Notes: generated by a model not told the origin, from the letters alone. Shown: positions 23,577 to 34,179, counted from the first letter of the stretch. The stretch is 64,000 nucleotides of DNA from Aulostomus chinensis (GCA_037954235.1 JBBMOA010000007.1:18778457-18842456), one strand, 5' to 3'. Numbers and translations are program-made.

Positions 23577-24061
23577 ACTGGAAGTGGAAATGTATCCCTA
23601 TCCCGCATGCAGGCTGCTGCAAGACAAATAGCCTAATCCTCGGAGACTCTGGCAGGCTGCTGTCGGAACAGCTGCTGCTGCCTGCTGCACCTCAAGTGTT
23701 ACAAATGTAGAAACAAACCTCACATAGTCAACATCCAACTCCAAACTTTTCTATTCAAATGAAAAACAAAAACATTTATGTCACACAGTCTTTCTCTCCT
23801 TCCATTCCGCTTTTTCAAACGAGAAAAAAAACCTGGAGGAAATAACCTGCTGGACAAGAAAACAATAGGCTGCACGCACACGTGCGCGCGCGCACACACA
23901 CACACATACACGCGTAGGCACATACACATGTAAAGCGTGGATAAATTACTGCGGGCTACTTACGCAGTTTCTTCTTCCACTTCTGCAATATCATCAATTA
24001 TCAAAGCAACCACCAGCAGCGTTAGGAAACAGAAGAGCAGCGTGCGGGATACGGGCGGCAT
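14960..24061 (-). CDS. ST8SIA2: ST8SIA2, alpha-2,8-polysialyltransferase (six exons, complete)
   Basis: This Golgi type II enzyme adds alpha-2,8-linked sialic acid from CMP-sialic acid to make polysialic acid, mainly on NCAM. Exons, 5' to 3' on the - strand, are 24061-23964, 22579-22526, 21508-21365, 21235-20978, 17734-17441 and 15269-14960, giving 385 residues (human 375). A short cytosolic tail is followed by a membrane anchor (residues 8-24). Sialyl motif L spans about 159-206 (CAIVGNSGILLNSSCG start), motif S 279-302 (HAVRGYWLTN start), motif III is HYYD at 332-335, and motif VS is HTMPLE with H348 and E353. C159, C173, C309 and C373 are in place for the family disulfides. RKHILRFLDPERDISILKG separates it from ST8SIA4. 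All five introns are phase 2. Basic residues are reduced in both polysialylation-specific domains. Confidence 0.97.
15590..15627. other. Hairpin-forming inverted repeat in ST8SIA2 intron 5
   Basis: GGGTGAC (15590-15596) and GTTATGG (15603-15609) pair with CCATAAC (15614-15620) and GTCACCC (15621-15627). This gives a 7-bp stem with a 4-base loop plus a second 7-bp stem, offset by a 6-base bulge. No known RNA family was recognised. Confidence 0.6.
17250..17277 (+). repeat. (GATT)n tetranucleotide microsatellite
   Basis: About seven tandem GATT/TTGA units within ST8SIA2 intron 5. Confidence 0.9.
17441..17734 (-). CDS. ST8SIA2: ST8SIA2 exon 5
   Basis: The acceptor TTGTTTTCAG precedes 17734 and the donor GG|GTAAGA follows 17441 (294 nt). 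It encodes residues 185-283: the second half of motif L (CNLAPVEEYSRDVGWRTNLV), VTMNPSVVQRAF, LWIPAFMAKGG and the start of the polysialyltransferase domain and motif S (VRTAFPSLRLLHAVRG). The N-glycosylation site usually seen after DLV is absent here (DLVSDEW). Confidence 0.96.
18715..18807 (+). repeat. (TA)n-(CA)n compound microsatellite
   Basis: Roughly 34 TA units run directly into interrupted CA units. It lies in ST8SIA2 intron 4. Its Tyr-Ile type dipeptide frames are repeat artefacts. Such tracts are prone to length change and can extrude as cruciforms. Confidence 0.97.
19186..19388 (+). mobile_element. SINE fragment, chimeric between two head types
   Basis: The left part (GATACTGAACCCCGAATTGC around 19228-19247) belongs to a fish tRNA-derived SINE whose heads read GGTCGCTGGTTCGATCC. 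The right part (CAGCTGGGATAGGCTCCAGC, then ACCCTTAACAG, then GGATGGATGGAT) is the tail also seen at 11807-12192 and 33804-34171. It is 5'-truncated and no clear target duplication is visible. Confidence 0.75.
20978..21235 (-). CDS. ST8SIA2: ST8SIA2 exon 4
   Basis: The acceptor TTTGCACAG precedes 21235, directly behind a long CT tract. The donor ATCAG|GTATTT follows 20978 (258 nt). It encodes residues 99-185 with the stem-to-catalytic transition (KGTLKPGDIIHYVFDR), a sequon at NIS, and the first half of sialyl motif L ending DSHDFVIR. Confidence 0.96.
21245..21296 (+). repeat. ST8SIA2: (AG)26 tract abutting the ST8SIA2 exon 4 acceptor
   Basis: Perfect (AG)n on the + strand, so (CT)n in the ST8SIA2 transcript. 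It ends about 9 bases before the exon 4 acceptor and fills about 40% of the 129-bp intron 3, acting as an extended polypyrimidine tract. Confidence 0.95.
21365..21508 (-). CDS. ST8SIA2: ST8SIA2 exon 3 (stem)
   Basis: The acceptor CTCATCTAG precedes 21508 and the donor ATCAG|GTGGAA follows 21365 (144 nt). It encodes residues 51-99, the divergent stem ending GWTFNKTLSNLIR, with an NKT sequon. The acceptor four bases before the ATG at 21504 was chosen because it alone keeps phase 2 with exon 2. The start-like ATG at 21504 is internal. Confidence 0.9.
22417..22472 (+). repeat. (AT)n-(AC)n microsatellite in ST8SIA2 intron 2
   Basis: About 21 AT units followed by six AC units. It lies about 55 bp downstream of the exon 2 donor in transcript sense. 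Confidence 0.95.
22526..22579 (-). CDS. ST8SIA2: ST8SIA2 exon 2 (small stem exon)
   Basis: 54 nt between the acceptor TTTTTGTTCTAG and the donor CACAG|GTCTGA. In phase it reads NTGRSKMNLQRLIPKPH, aligned to the human NSGGR...NSLHSK stem segment (also a small exon in human). This is the least conserved exon and was found through splice sites and phase rather than strong similarity. Confidence 0.82.
23533..23578 (+). repeat. (CT)n-(CA)n microsatellite in ST8SIA2 intron 1
   Basis: A CT run followed by about 13 CA units, preceded by purine-rich GAAA units near 23450-23475. Confidence 0.93.
23871..23916. repeat. Alternating CG/CA tract next to ST8SIA2 exon 1
   Basis: About 46 bases of nearly unbroken purine-pyrimidine alternation with a CGCGCGCG core. 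It starts about 50 bp into intron 1. The sequence type strongly favours left-handed Z-DNA. Confidence 0.85.
23964..24061 (-). CDS. ST8SIA2: ST8SIA2 exon 1 (start and membrane anchor)
   Basis: Starts at the ATG 24061-24059 and ends at the donor ACTGC|GTAAGT (98 nt). It encodes MPPVSRTLLFCFLTLLVVAL followed by IIDDIAEVEEETA: a short cytosolic tail, the signal anchor and the acidic IAEVEEE stem start typical of ST8SIA2. Confidence 0.94.
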
Positions 24062-24511
24062 GGCTGGCTGCAGCCGGGAGACCCTCCTCTTCCTCTCAGC
24101 GAACTCTCTTTACCATCCAGAAAGCCACAATCCGCTCACTCATCTGCCCCCTTTGTTAGTACCGCCGGAGTCGGACACTCCCATAAGAGCTGCGGTCCTT
24201 TTCCCTCTTCTCTGATGCCCCTCTCTCTCGCGCGCGCGTGTACGTGCGTGCGCGGGCGGGCGCGCGTGTGTGTGTGAGTGTTTGTGTCTCCCGATGGAGC
24301 GACGCAGCTGCCGCCGCCACTGTTACCTCTATTCCCCCGTCAAACTTTGAAAGCGTGCACCTCCAGAGCCAGCGTGCAGTGGGAGCAGCAAGATGTAGAC
24401 CACATGCGGTCTTAAAGGCGCAGGGGCCAAACTCTCCATCTTCATCTCTGCCTGTTTGATTTCACGGAGAGGAGCCACAGGACTGCAGTGGAGAGACGGC
24501 CCCGGACAGCC

Positions 24512-24512
<1 letters not shown>
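24062..24512 (-). promoter_or_regulatory. ST8SIA2: Probable ST8SIA2 promoter and 5' UTR
   Basis: CpG-dense DNA directly upstream of the ST8SIA2 start on the - strand, with GCCGCCGCC repeats near 24310-24320 and a CGCGCGCG/TGTGTG alternating tract at about 24229-24282. No TATA box is evident, as is common for CpG-type promoters. The transcription start is not determinable by eye. Confidence 0.5.

Positions 24513-24513
<1 letters not shown>

Positions 24514-24580
<67 letters not shown>
24514..24580 (+). repeat. (GT)33 microsatellite upstream of ST8SIA2
   Basis: An uninterrupted GT tract of 67 bases, about 450 bp upstream of the ST8SIA2 start codon. It is likely length-polymorphic and a potential Z-DNA former. 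Confidence 0.97.
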
Positions 24581-24583
<3 letters not shown>

Positions 24584-24635
24584 CAGGTTTGCACCCACAA
24601 AAATCCCAGTCAGCATGGAACATTAAAGGTATAGT

Positions 24636-25300
24636 TCACCCAAAAATGAAAATCCAGCCATCATCCAGTCGCTTTCATGCGGATGGAAGATCAGGTGAAG
24701 TTCTTTGAGTCTTCAAAACGCAGCTGGAGTTTCACAGGAAAAAAAGGTGTTGCAATAATCTGCCAAACAACTGAAGCAAATTGGTGACCAATTTGGCCCT
24801 GCGATGGACGGGTGACTTGTCCAGGGTGACCCCCGCCTCTCGCTCAAAGGCAGCTGGGATAGGCTCCAGCCCCCCCCCCCCCCCACACACACACACACCT
24901 ACGACCCTTGACAGGACAGGTGGTAGAAAATGGACGAATGGTGACCAATTTTCAAATGTTAAAAAAAACATCATAAAACCATAGAATGCCTCTATACGAA
25001 AGAAATCCAAGCATCTCGAAGCCTCAACATGCTAAGTTGTTCTGGACGATGTCACTGACATCATGTTGTGTCTGACGATAAATGGGCCGAGAGCTACAGG
25101 CCACAATGAACAATGAGGCTAAAGACGTCACGTCAGTGGCATTTCTGAAAGGCATGTAGAGGCTTCAGGACACTTGGATTACTTCTGTATGGAGCCCATT
25201 ATAATATTAATATTTTCACCTGAAAAATCATGAAATAACAAAAACAGAAGTCTCAAGATAACCTAAAACCATGTCCATGGGCTCTGGTATTTCTAGAAAT
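24636..25300. repeat. Degenerate dispersed fish repeat, split by a SINE
   Basis: Begins TATAGTTCACCCAAAAATGA and continues through AGTCTTCAAAACGCAGCTGG and ACATCATAAAACCATAGAATG. This is the layout of an old non-autonomous element I recognise as common in spiny-rayed fish genomes, though I cannot assign it to a class. It is interrupted by a SINE at 24795-24938 and resumes directly after it. The right boundary is approximate. Confidence 0.6.
24795..24938 (+). mobile_element. 5'-truncated SINE insertion with 13-bp target duplication
   Basis: Contains only the 3' part of the SINE seen at 33804-34171: GGCCCTGCGATGGACGGGTG, then CAGCTGGGATAGGCTCCAGC, a C15 run and the GGTAGAAAATGG tail. TGGTGACCAATTT is perfectly repeated at 24782-24794 and 24939-24951. 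5' truncation with a target duplication is the signature of target-primed reverse transcription. Confidence 0.88.
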
Positions 25301-28300
25301 TTGATCAAATATGTCACAAGTTGGGAACTCATAGCTTTCTGAAAAACATTTAGGATGTTGTGAAACTGACTAGAGGGAATCGTTCAAATGGTCTCGTGAA
25401 CACAAAGAACACAACCCTGATGTCATGTTACATTTTGGGATGTTGTCACACAAAAACAATAACAACATGAACCTGTCAGAGGCTCGCTTGAACGATCGCT
25501 ATTGTTACATAGCAACTGTTAGCTTACCTGTCCAGCAGAAAAGTTGCCACCTCACCATGGTTTCTTGGCCCCTTCTGGTCACCATTGATCACCTTTGTTG
25601 TGATTTGGCACTATGCAAAAACTGACATGACTTGACCAACGTAGAAATGCTGAGCCAGTGTTGACCCTCGTCTTCCTCCTTTGTTGGCTTGACAGTATTT
25701 GAGAGGAAGAACAGAATGAACCCGTACGTTCCTCAAACATTTCTCCGGTTAATCCATCACCAGGTAACTCTGGAGCTCCTGGTCGGGGAGGACACGTAGA
25801 TGACTCATGCTATCAACGTGTTCATGCTGTTGGCAAAGAAATCCTGAACAGTTAATCTGCCAACTCGCTGGAATGTAAATGTATGAACATTTTGAACCCA
25901 ATAAATCATCATGATAAGTTACTTTTTAATAAAGAGTTGCTACCCAACTTTTTAAAAACGTTTACACTGCTCAGAGTGTTTGTAGGCATCCAAACCCAAG
26001 GGGATCATGCTAGCATCAGCGTACGATTGAAAAAAAAATAGAGGTCAAAGCTTCACACATTTGAGGCCGCTAAACACAGAAACCCCATTAGACTCCTAAT
26101 GCAAATAACTGGGACAAGTTTTTTTATTTTTTTTATTTTTATAGATGTAGAGAGACACTTCGTTTGGAGGTTACTTCCACTGGGTGCCACTTTATTTTTA
26201 CTCTTCTTCATTTATCTGACAGCTGTTGCAGCTTTCACATGTTACACAACCCAGCATTAGAGATGAAACCCCCAGATCGCACACCCGCGTCTTTTGTCTC
26301 GAGACCCCCTGAAATAAAAAGTAATTGAAGCCCCTTCACTGTTTGTTTCACCTCTGGATTTATGTCGTATTCACATAAGAAGAAATAAGAAAGACGGAAC
26401 AATAAAACAGCCACGTATCTCTGAGGATCACTTCCACACCAACAGAATTAAACTGTAATTTGGGGACCTCTTAACTAAGATACTACTTGAGATCTCTTAT
26501 TTACTTTCAATAGCTGAGGCGTCAGTAACAGCTATCTCACTGTTCTGTGTCATAGTCGACTGCCTTGTCACGGTAACACAACACAGCAACTCTTAGCCTT
26601 CACCTTTGGAACACATTTTTTAAAAAGAAATTTAAGAATATTTAAAAATTTTAATTAACTCAGAAGGCGTGAAATCAACAGTAAATAAAATGCATCCATA
26701 TTAACACAGGACATGACTGGTACTCACACTCAGACCTAATAGTTGGTGAAAATTAATGATTGAACTTGGTGTTGAATTGCAAATTGGACATTAATTGGTC
26801 AAAGCAAATAGAAAGTGTTTCTCAGTCTGTTTCACATTTCATGCATATATTATCTGCAACTGTATTTCATTGGAATGAATAAATGGATAATTTGCATAAT
26901 GTGAAAAGTGCAGCTGGAGCTTTGAGAGTTGCACATAATGACAAGGCTGATAATCATATTTACTTCGGTAATATAGATATCTAGCACTGCTTCATCTTTA
27001 CACAAATTTGATTATACACTGATGCTATTTTCTAAAAAACAAACACTCTCACACACACACTCTCACACACACACACACACATACACAACTCACTTTTGAT
27101 TTCATCTGTTTGTGGAGAAATGTAAATGCCAGCTGGCTGAACTCAGTCAATCCAGTAAATTAATTTCCTCTGTGATATAAACATATCAACACTAAGAGGG
27201 AGATGCACGTCAATGCTTTGCTGTGAGGATTCATCGCTTCATTTGTTCCCGCTCGATTCGTTATGCAACGTTCTTCGTTCTGAAGCACCCATTAGGCTAA
27301 TAGGGGCCTCTTGATTAAAGACGAAAAACTCTCGCCCGAAGCAGCTTCTGTTTCAAGGCTGGTGGCTTTTGTCTTTTAACAAGGACGAGTGATGTGATCA
27401 GAAGCCGCACTGAGGTGTGTATCAGAGCTTTTAATCATTAAATACAACAAATGTATTCATTTTATTCCCCATTCTTACATCAGCTGCTTCTTTTTTTCTT
27501 TTGAAAAAGACATGCAGAACTCCAAAGACAGATAACCGAACAACAAGAAACAAGCCGGAGAATGACAACAATCATGAAAATAACACCTTCTCCAACCCTG
27601 GACGATTGGCGTCATTGTCATGCATGAGATTCAGCAGTACATTACGTTGAGGCAGTGCAGCAAGGATTTATAGAGACAAACATATCTGTGCCTTTCATAG
27701 AAAATGAATCTTAGAGAAGAAGTGGACTGTATGTAAAATAGGAACCACCATCAAGTCCTATTATATGCACATGTACTGTACATTCATAATCATCTGCTCA
27801 TCACAGGCAGATTATCAATTTAATCTTCACCGTCTCCCCCGGCTTACCGAGATTCTTCAGCAATGATGTAAAAGCGATAAGGCACTATTACTTGTTTTCA
27901 AATACGGTTTTCATTTTGGATGGCAAAGATAGCGACCGGAGAGTAGATGGATACCAGGACGAGGACGTCTGCAAGAGAACTGTCGCCTCAAAGCGTCGGA
28001 GCGGAGGACAAGAGCAGAATACTCAAGTCCAGGTAGGAAAGGCTGTGTGTGGGTTTGTTCTCTGTGTCTGGAGGGCATTTGTTCATCTCCAAAGATGCAC
28101 TCTGGACTTTAAACACTCAGGAGGATGAGGAAGCATCAGCCTGTCCTTTTTTGATTTCGGTGCCTAATGAATTCACCTTCTTCAAGGATGTTTTGGCATT
28201 GTTTGGAGGATTACACAAAACATTCCAGATAGATTTCCATGGATTATTTACCACTGAATTTTGAGAGGGATTCAGAGGGATTCTTTCTTAATGAGGCAAA

Positions 28301-28639
28301 ATGTTAGATTTTGAGCTCAAGCTACAAAAACATAAATAACAACTTTAGAAAATATGGATATTGTCTTGTTGATTTCAGGAAAAAGGATCGCTGTCTGATT
28401 AAGGTCCAGGAGCTACGACGCTCATAAAAACAGTGTCTGTCTGGCTGGTTCTCGTTACTGCGATATCATTAAATCATCATTAAAACCTTAAGAAAACGTC
28501 TTCAAATCTGGGTCCAATGTTCACGTGTACATCGTAAGGTTTTGCCAGTTGAGGTCCGTGTGTCGTGTGAATGCCAGCAAAATCCACCTTTCAAATTCAG
28601 CCCAAATACGCAGTAGCCGAGGAATCTAGGGTGAATGAT

Positions 28640-28746
28640 GGTCAAAGGTCACAGCTACTGTGACTACTACAAGAAAGGTTTAATAAGTCAAGAATTGAAA
28701 GCGTGCAAAGTTTCACACAAATCCATTTAAAAAAGGTCAAAGGTCA
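28640..28746 (+). repeat. Repeat fragment with AGGTCA direct repeats
   Basis: GGTCAAAGGTCA at 28640-28651 and a perfect AGGTCA-A-AGGTCA at 28734-28746. They resemble the block at 63220-63454, which suggests a common dispersed repeat. Confidence 0.6.
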
Positions 28747-30671
28747 ACTTCAATGCGACAGCACAATGCAAAAAACACTTTTCTGGTCAGTCTTTAATGT
28801 CATCTCAGCAAGACCTTGAAGGAATAATGGACACCTGGAATCACTTTAAATTTCAGTCTGGTTCGTAATCTACATTAACAAAGCAGGAAAAGTCTGAAAT
28901 ACATCACGTCAGCCTTGCTGAAGGTTTCGTTCTAGTTCCAGAATGTGCTTTGGATTTTGTCGAGTTTGTTTTCCATCCCGTAGAGCCGTTTTATCACAGA
29001 GAAGAGAGGAAAGGAAGCCAGAGTGAGGATGCAACGAGCTGAATTTGTCATTTGTTATTTACAATTTCTCTCTCTAATACTCACCGAAACTGGGATCAAT
29101 GTGATCATCATCACCTTGCTAGCAAGGCAGAACACCGCTTGCAAATGCGCTCAAGCATTTTAATTGTTCCACAGGTTTTTCTTTTACTGCCAAACAGTTT
29201 CTAATTTCAGTAAAATGTCATAGGGACCCCAAAACTCCATTCGATTATGTGTCCAACAAATGTAAAACATCTGTTCACAGCCGATAGAAATTACTTACAT
29301 AATTATGGATTTCTAACGCGCCATGTGTGCACAACTCCTACAGTAAATCAGCACAAAAAATAAAAACACACATCAGATGCTACTCCAGTGTTGCTATGAA
29401 TACGGGGCCAGGAAATAGCGGGTTAGCAAGAGGACAAATAGAGCTCAAGTTTCAAAAGAAATTCAACAATCGTTGACCACGTCATCAATCATGGCTTGTC
29501 CTTTGGTGGAGGGGACAAAGTCTGAGGCCCATTGTCAGTCGGAGCACAGCTGCGTCCATTATTAGACTTTTTCTGAATGAGCCACAATGTTCCACATTAC
29601 CACTGTCGCACTGTTGGCAGAAGAAAGCATTTCATGCATTTCTGTATTTCAATTGTAGACTCCATGGACTACCACACACTGGATGCAGGGGAATGATCCT
29701 AAATGTTGAACGGGAGGCAAAAATGTGATTATACTGCGTGAAATCCAGGCAACTGCAGATCTGGCTGCATTTAAAAAAAAAAAAATCAGAGTGTCAGTGG
29801 CTGCTATTGATCAAGTCCACACACGACCATGCTAGAATGAGGAAGCTGCTCTGTCCGAACTAACGTAGCGAGGAGGAGAGACGCTAGTATAGTATAGTTA
29901 ATTGTGACTTGTCAGCATGTAACTGGAATCATACTCTTTATGAAAAACACAAACAAAAACAACTGGAATTTGATTCATCTTTTTTTTTTTTTTTAATTGA
30001 TCCAGCTTCAACCTCTCTAAAGTGAGGAGGGGCGGCAGGAACATCTTGTTCAGAAGGGCACCAACATCACGCGTGTGCTGCCATCTCCAATCATTACGGC
30101 CTTTGCCCCATAAAATACGTGACAACTTGTGACATTTCTTGATTCACTGAATGAAAAACTGGTTCAACCTGAGGAAAGAGAGAGCTGTTATGGCCTGACA
30201 AGGCTCTATATGTCATCATTTGGGACGATGTCATGTTCGACATGCTCTCACCTGCTGAATGGACGTATGATGATGCAATTCCTCCAAGTGCTCCCCATTT
30301 CTGAGCCCCAATTGATGAATTCTTCTCTGCTGGGAAAGTATGAACGCTCCTCTGGATTGACGGCACGCAAGAAGGCTTCTCCCTCGGTGCGTTGCAAAAA
30401 AAAAAAGAGCACAATTATGGGCTTATGATGTGCTCGCATAAGCAGCCCAGCTCAGCTCCTTGCTGCTGGGGAGGGCTGAGATATAGGAAATACTCAGATC
30501 GAAAGGTTATTTCACTCTTTATATGTTTGTATTGATCTCTCGATCAATCTACAGCAGATCCACAAAACTGTTTGGGTGTGCATGTATTAAACCTCTCAGG
30601 TTTTGATCAGTCCTGTAGCTGACAGCACAATGCCTCTACGTAGTAACACCAACTGAATATAGATTATTGCT

Positions 30672-30706
30672 GGACCAGGACCAGGACCAGGACCAGGACC
30701 AGGACC
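30672..30706 (+). repeat. (GGACCA)n hexanucleotide minisatellite
   Basis: About six tandem GGACCA units in intergenic DNA. They are identical or nearly so, which implies recent expansion. Confidence 0.92.
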
Positions 30707-32713
30707 TGCCCCCCAAGCCAGCCAGACCTAAGCATTTTTAAATAAGGGATTTTTATTTTTATACTGTCCTATATATTGCCGCTCAACGATGTCCTGTTTG
30801 GAAGCATGAGATGCAGTGCGGTGTAAAATAATAAAATAATGCCTTCAAATCACACCAGATGGTTTTTGGCTGATGAAACCCCATCAGTTTTTTTTTTCAA
30901 AGGTTTGTTGGACAGTAATAATGAATAACTCCTGGAGGCGCCAAGCCCTCTGCATCCAGCAGGTTGCTTTGAAGCAGGATTTGATTCGTTAAAATAAAAT
31001 GTTGTAGTATTTTGCTAAATATTTTGTCTAAATCAGAGTTAAGAACTAAGATAATTGATTTTTACAAACCGCGCTCACCCAGACACAATCAGAGGGCAAC
31101 TCCACCAACTCCTGCTTGGTCAGAGTCTTGTTACCTGATGCTGTTGATAGCAGGGTTCCCGCCCCCCCCCCCTTTTCCTGCTAAAAGAATATAATTGTGC
31201 TATTAGACTTTACTGAAAAAACAAAACCAAAAAAAAAGTGACAAAAAACTCTTATTCCGGTCACGTATATCACATTTTAAAAGCTTTGCCATGATGGAAT
31301 GTTGTGTTCCAGGGAAGCTGCTTCACTCCATGCTCCAAGCATTAAAAATTTGAATGAAGTTATAATTTATTATTTACTCAGAAATCAATTAATTATTTTA
31401 GCTCAGAAAGATCTGTGAGTAAAGCACCAAATTCATTCCAACTCAGTTGTATTTGATTTGCTCTAAGACGACTCTGCAGGGTTGTGTGTTTAAAATGTTT
31501 TTGTCTTGACGCCTCATGCTGATTGCCTGTTTTACACTTCTGAGATCCTAAATGACTTCAATGTTGCGACTTAATTAGGACGGGACTTTTTAATCCAGGC
31601 ACATGCTTATCTGATCACTCTTCAAGTTAGCAGCTCATGAATTGTGCAAAAGTGCCCAGATGCAGTGGCATACCACCCCCCTCGTCTCCACTGCTTTCGC
31701 AGACCTGGGTCAGCCACTAATTGGCTGGATGCAGGTGTGCTTCTCTCCAAAGGAAGATGCCCTTTCGAAGGGGGAGGTGTTGTTTTTTGACTACAAAGAA
31801 ACAGCTTTTTTTCCTTTTTAAACATTAAATGTCTTCCTTTCATTATCAAAACTGAGTCCAGTTTGTGAATAAAAGCTGAGTAGCTCTCATTCAGTCCACA
31901 TCACCGAACAGTTTTGTTTGTTAATTCAAATAGACATTACTTCTGAAAATGAGGCAAACGACGACTGTATTTCACTGTTTTGTTTTTTTTCCATCTAACT
32001 TAACATCAAATGAGGTCTCCTGGTAATGATGCGGCTGTCTTACAGCTGGTGGAATGATCAAAACGATTGATGGAGAATTCAGTTTCATCCCTTCAGCAGT
32101 GTGATGATGGAAGGTCCCAGCCTTGCTTCCACAAACATGAACATTTCTGATGCATTTGGTCCACTTTGAGGAGCCCAGGTATTCACAAGTCTATAAAGTC
32201 CAAAAAAGAAATCTAATTTAACGGTACTGAGCTCAGAAAAGCAGAAATGAACCGACCTCCAACCATTTAGTCGTTACATTCCTTGAGCAGCGGGTAGGAC
32301 CTCCCGGACTTGAGTGGTGGACCAACAAGTCCATCAAGAAGTACTCGAAAAGAGAGGAAACATCAGTAATGGGAAACAGTGAAGCGTGTGATGGTTTAGT
32401 GGCCATCCTGAGCCGGAAGAAACACCTCATGGTTGTCTTCAATCAGTCTTCAGCAAATCTGTGTTGATGTATTGCCTCTGCCAGCCATTTCTCTAAACGA
32501 AGTACCTATGGGCTGCTGTGGACAGACAGAATTGATGCTATATGCTAATACGCTTTTACAATGTTATGCATTCTGAGGATTAAATTGCGGGGGACAGCAA
32601 AATGACAGAGGCAGGAGCATCATCTTACTTACAATGAGCACATTAGGTCACAGGATATGGAGTGTGGCTGACCTTACCTGTCATTTTTTGAGGAGTACCT
32701 GGATTGTGGGCAG

Positions 32714-32716
<3 letters not shown>

Positions 32717-32775
<59 letters not shown>
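32717..32775 (+). repeat. (TA)n microsatellite
   Basis: About 29 TA units followed by a CATA-rich edge, in intergenic DNA. Confidence 0.97.
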
Positions 32776-32782
<7 letters not shown>

Positions 32783-33803
32783 CATACATATACATGTATA
32801 AAATGTGTGACCCTGATTCAAGTTACAGGGGTGCATGTCCCACAGGGTGAGCTGGATTGACTGCTCAAGGTTACAGGAGCAGGTGTGAGCTGTTTCTGTG
32901 TGATAACACACAGGGAGGCATAAAATCCCAGGAGAAGATGGTCGACAAAGGGAGGCATAAAGTTTACAAGACCAGTGACTGGTGGGAAGACATGAGCCTC
33001 AGAATTGGTTTAGGAAAAAGAAGCTTTGAAAAGTGTCTTTTATTTATGTTTGTCTGTCCGCTTGTCTCCTGACAAAGTGGAAGATGTTGATGATGAATAT
33101 GTATTTGAAGACATGTGACTCACGCCATTTGACAGCAGAAATCATGATTTCAACCGAATATGCAAGCACACTAACTGCACGAGTGTAGAAACACGACTGT
33201 TTTTGTTTTTTAAAGTTTCAATTGAAGTTTTGAGGAACAATCAATCCAACAAAATTGCGATTTTGTAATGGCATACATGACTGCAAATGGGGCTTGCACA
33301 TTTCCAAAATGATTGCACTTGAGTCATAAAAAGTTTGCAGCTTAAATGCAAAAGTTGGAAAATGTTGCTCCTTGACGCGTCATGGCACTGATTGAACACA
33401 CGACTGGATAAAGCTGACTCTGATTGTACTTCACACAGATGTTTTGGATAATTCTGCTGTTATTAATCTTTAGTCTCCGTTAGGTTCCAGCTACGAGTAT
33501 CAGGCTGGCCTTTTCTGAAGTCTGGATCTAACAAAGAAGTCACAAAGGGGACAAAAAATTCTTCTGGAATTCAATTCATCCAAGTGTGACTAACAGATGT
33601 AAAAAATAATACTTTTTTGTGAAGCATCATCATCATCATCATCAACAACAAATAAAATTGGATCTTTCCAGAAGAGGGGATGAATTATGTCATTAAATAA
33701 CAATGAACAATTTTGATATTTCAAAGCCATTACAACGAAACAGCACCCTATCATATGATGATAATCATCGACCCTGTTAATACCAAGATGTAATATAAAG
33801 TGG

Positions 33804-34171
33804 GGGTTGTATGGTGGTGCAGTGGTCAGCACTCTCTCCTCACAGCATGAAGGTTCCAGGTTCAAGCCCCGGCTCCAGCAAGGGATCTTTCTTTGTGGAG
33901 TCTGCATGTTCTCCCTGTTCCTGTGTGGGTTCTCTCTGGTACTCCAGCTTCCTCCCACAGTCCAAAGACATCAAGAGAGGACGAGGCTGATTGATACTCT
34001 AAATTGACCGTAGGTGTGACTGTGAGGGTGAATGGTTGTCTGTCTCTATGTGTTGGCCCTGCGATGGACTGGTGACCTGTCAAGGGTGAACCCTGCCTCT
34101 CACTGGGATAGGCTCCAGCTCCCATGACCCTTAACAGGATAAGAGGTAGAGAATGGATGGATGGATGGATT
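33804..34171 (+). mobile_element. Full-length tRNA-like SINE with GGAT-repeat tail
   Basis: The same family as 11807-12192, here on the + strand: head GGTGGTGCAGTGGTCAGCAC, B-box-like GGTTCAAGCCCC, body TGCATGTTCTCCCTG and TGTCTCTATGTGTTGGCCCTG, tail GGATGGATGGATGGAT. An 8-bp direct repeat TAAAGTGG lies at 33796-33803 and 34172-34179. It sits beyond the probable SLCO3A1 3' end. Confidence 0.86.
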
Positions 34172-34179
34172 TAAAGTGG

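Larger units (their letters stand above)
25301..33795. other. Gene-free interval between ST8SIA2 and SLCO3A1
   Basis: About 8.5 kb with no supportable coding exon on either strand. It contains interrupted CA repeats (27048-27082), repeat-associated AGGTCA direct repeats (28640-28651, 28734-28746), a GGACCA minisatellite (about 30672-30706), a TA tract (32717-32775) and a CAT run (33625-33643). An open frame at 27892-28128 contains a good-looking splice donor (CCAG|GTAGGA at about 28033) but no recognisable protein. Human 15q26 also has no coding gene between these two loci. Confidence 0.6.

Noticed and set aside
24329..24616. Thr-His repeat protein frame upstream of ST8SIA2
   Set aside because: It is the complement of the (GT)33 microsatellite.
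33590..34125. Open frames of 87-122 codons on the - strand and 66 codons on the + strand
   Set aside because: They are translations of the SINE at 33804-34171 and match those from the copy at 11807-12192.
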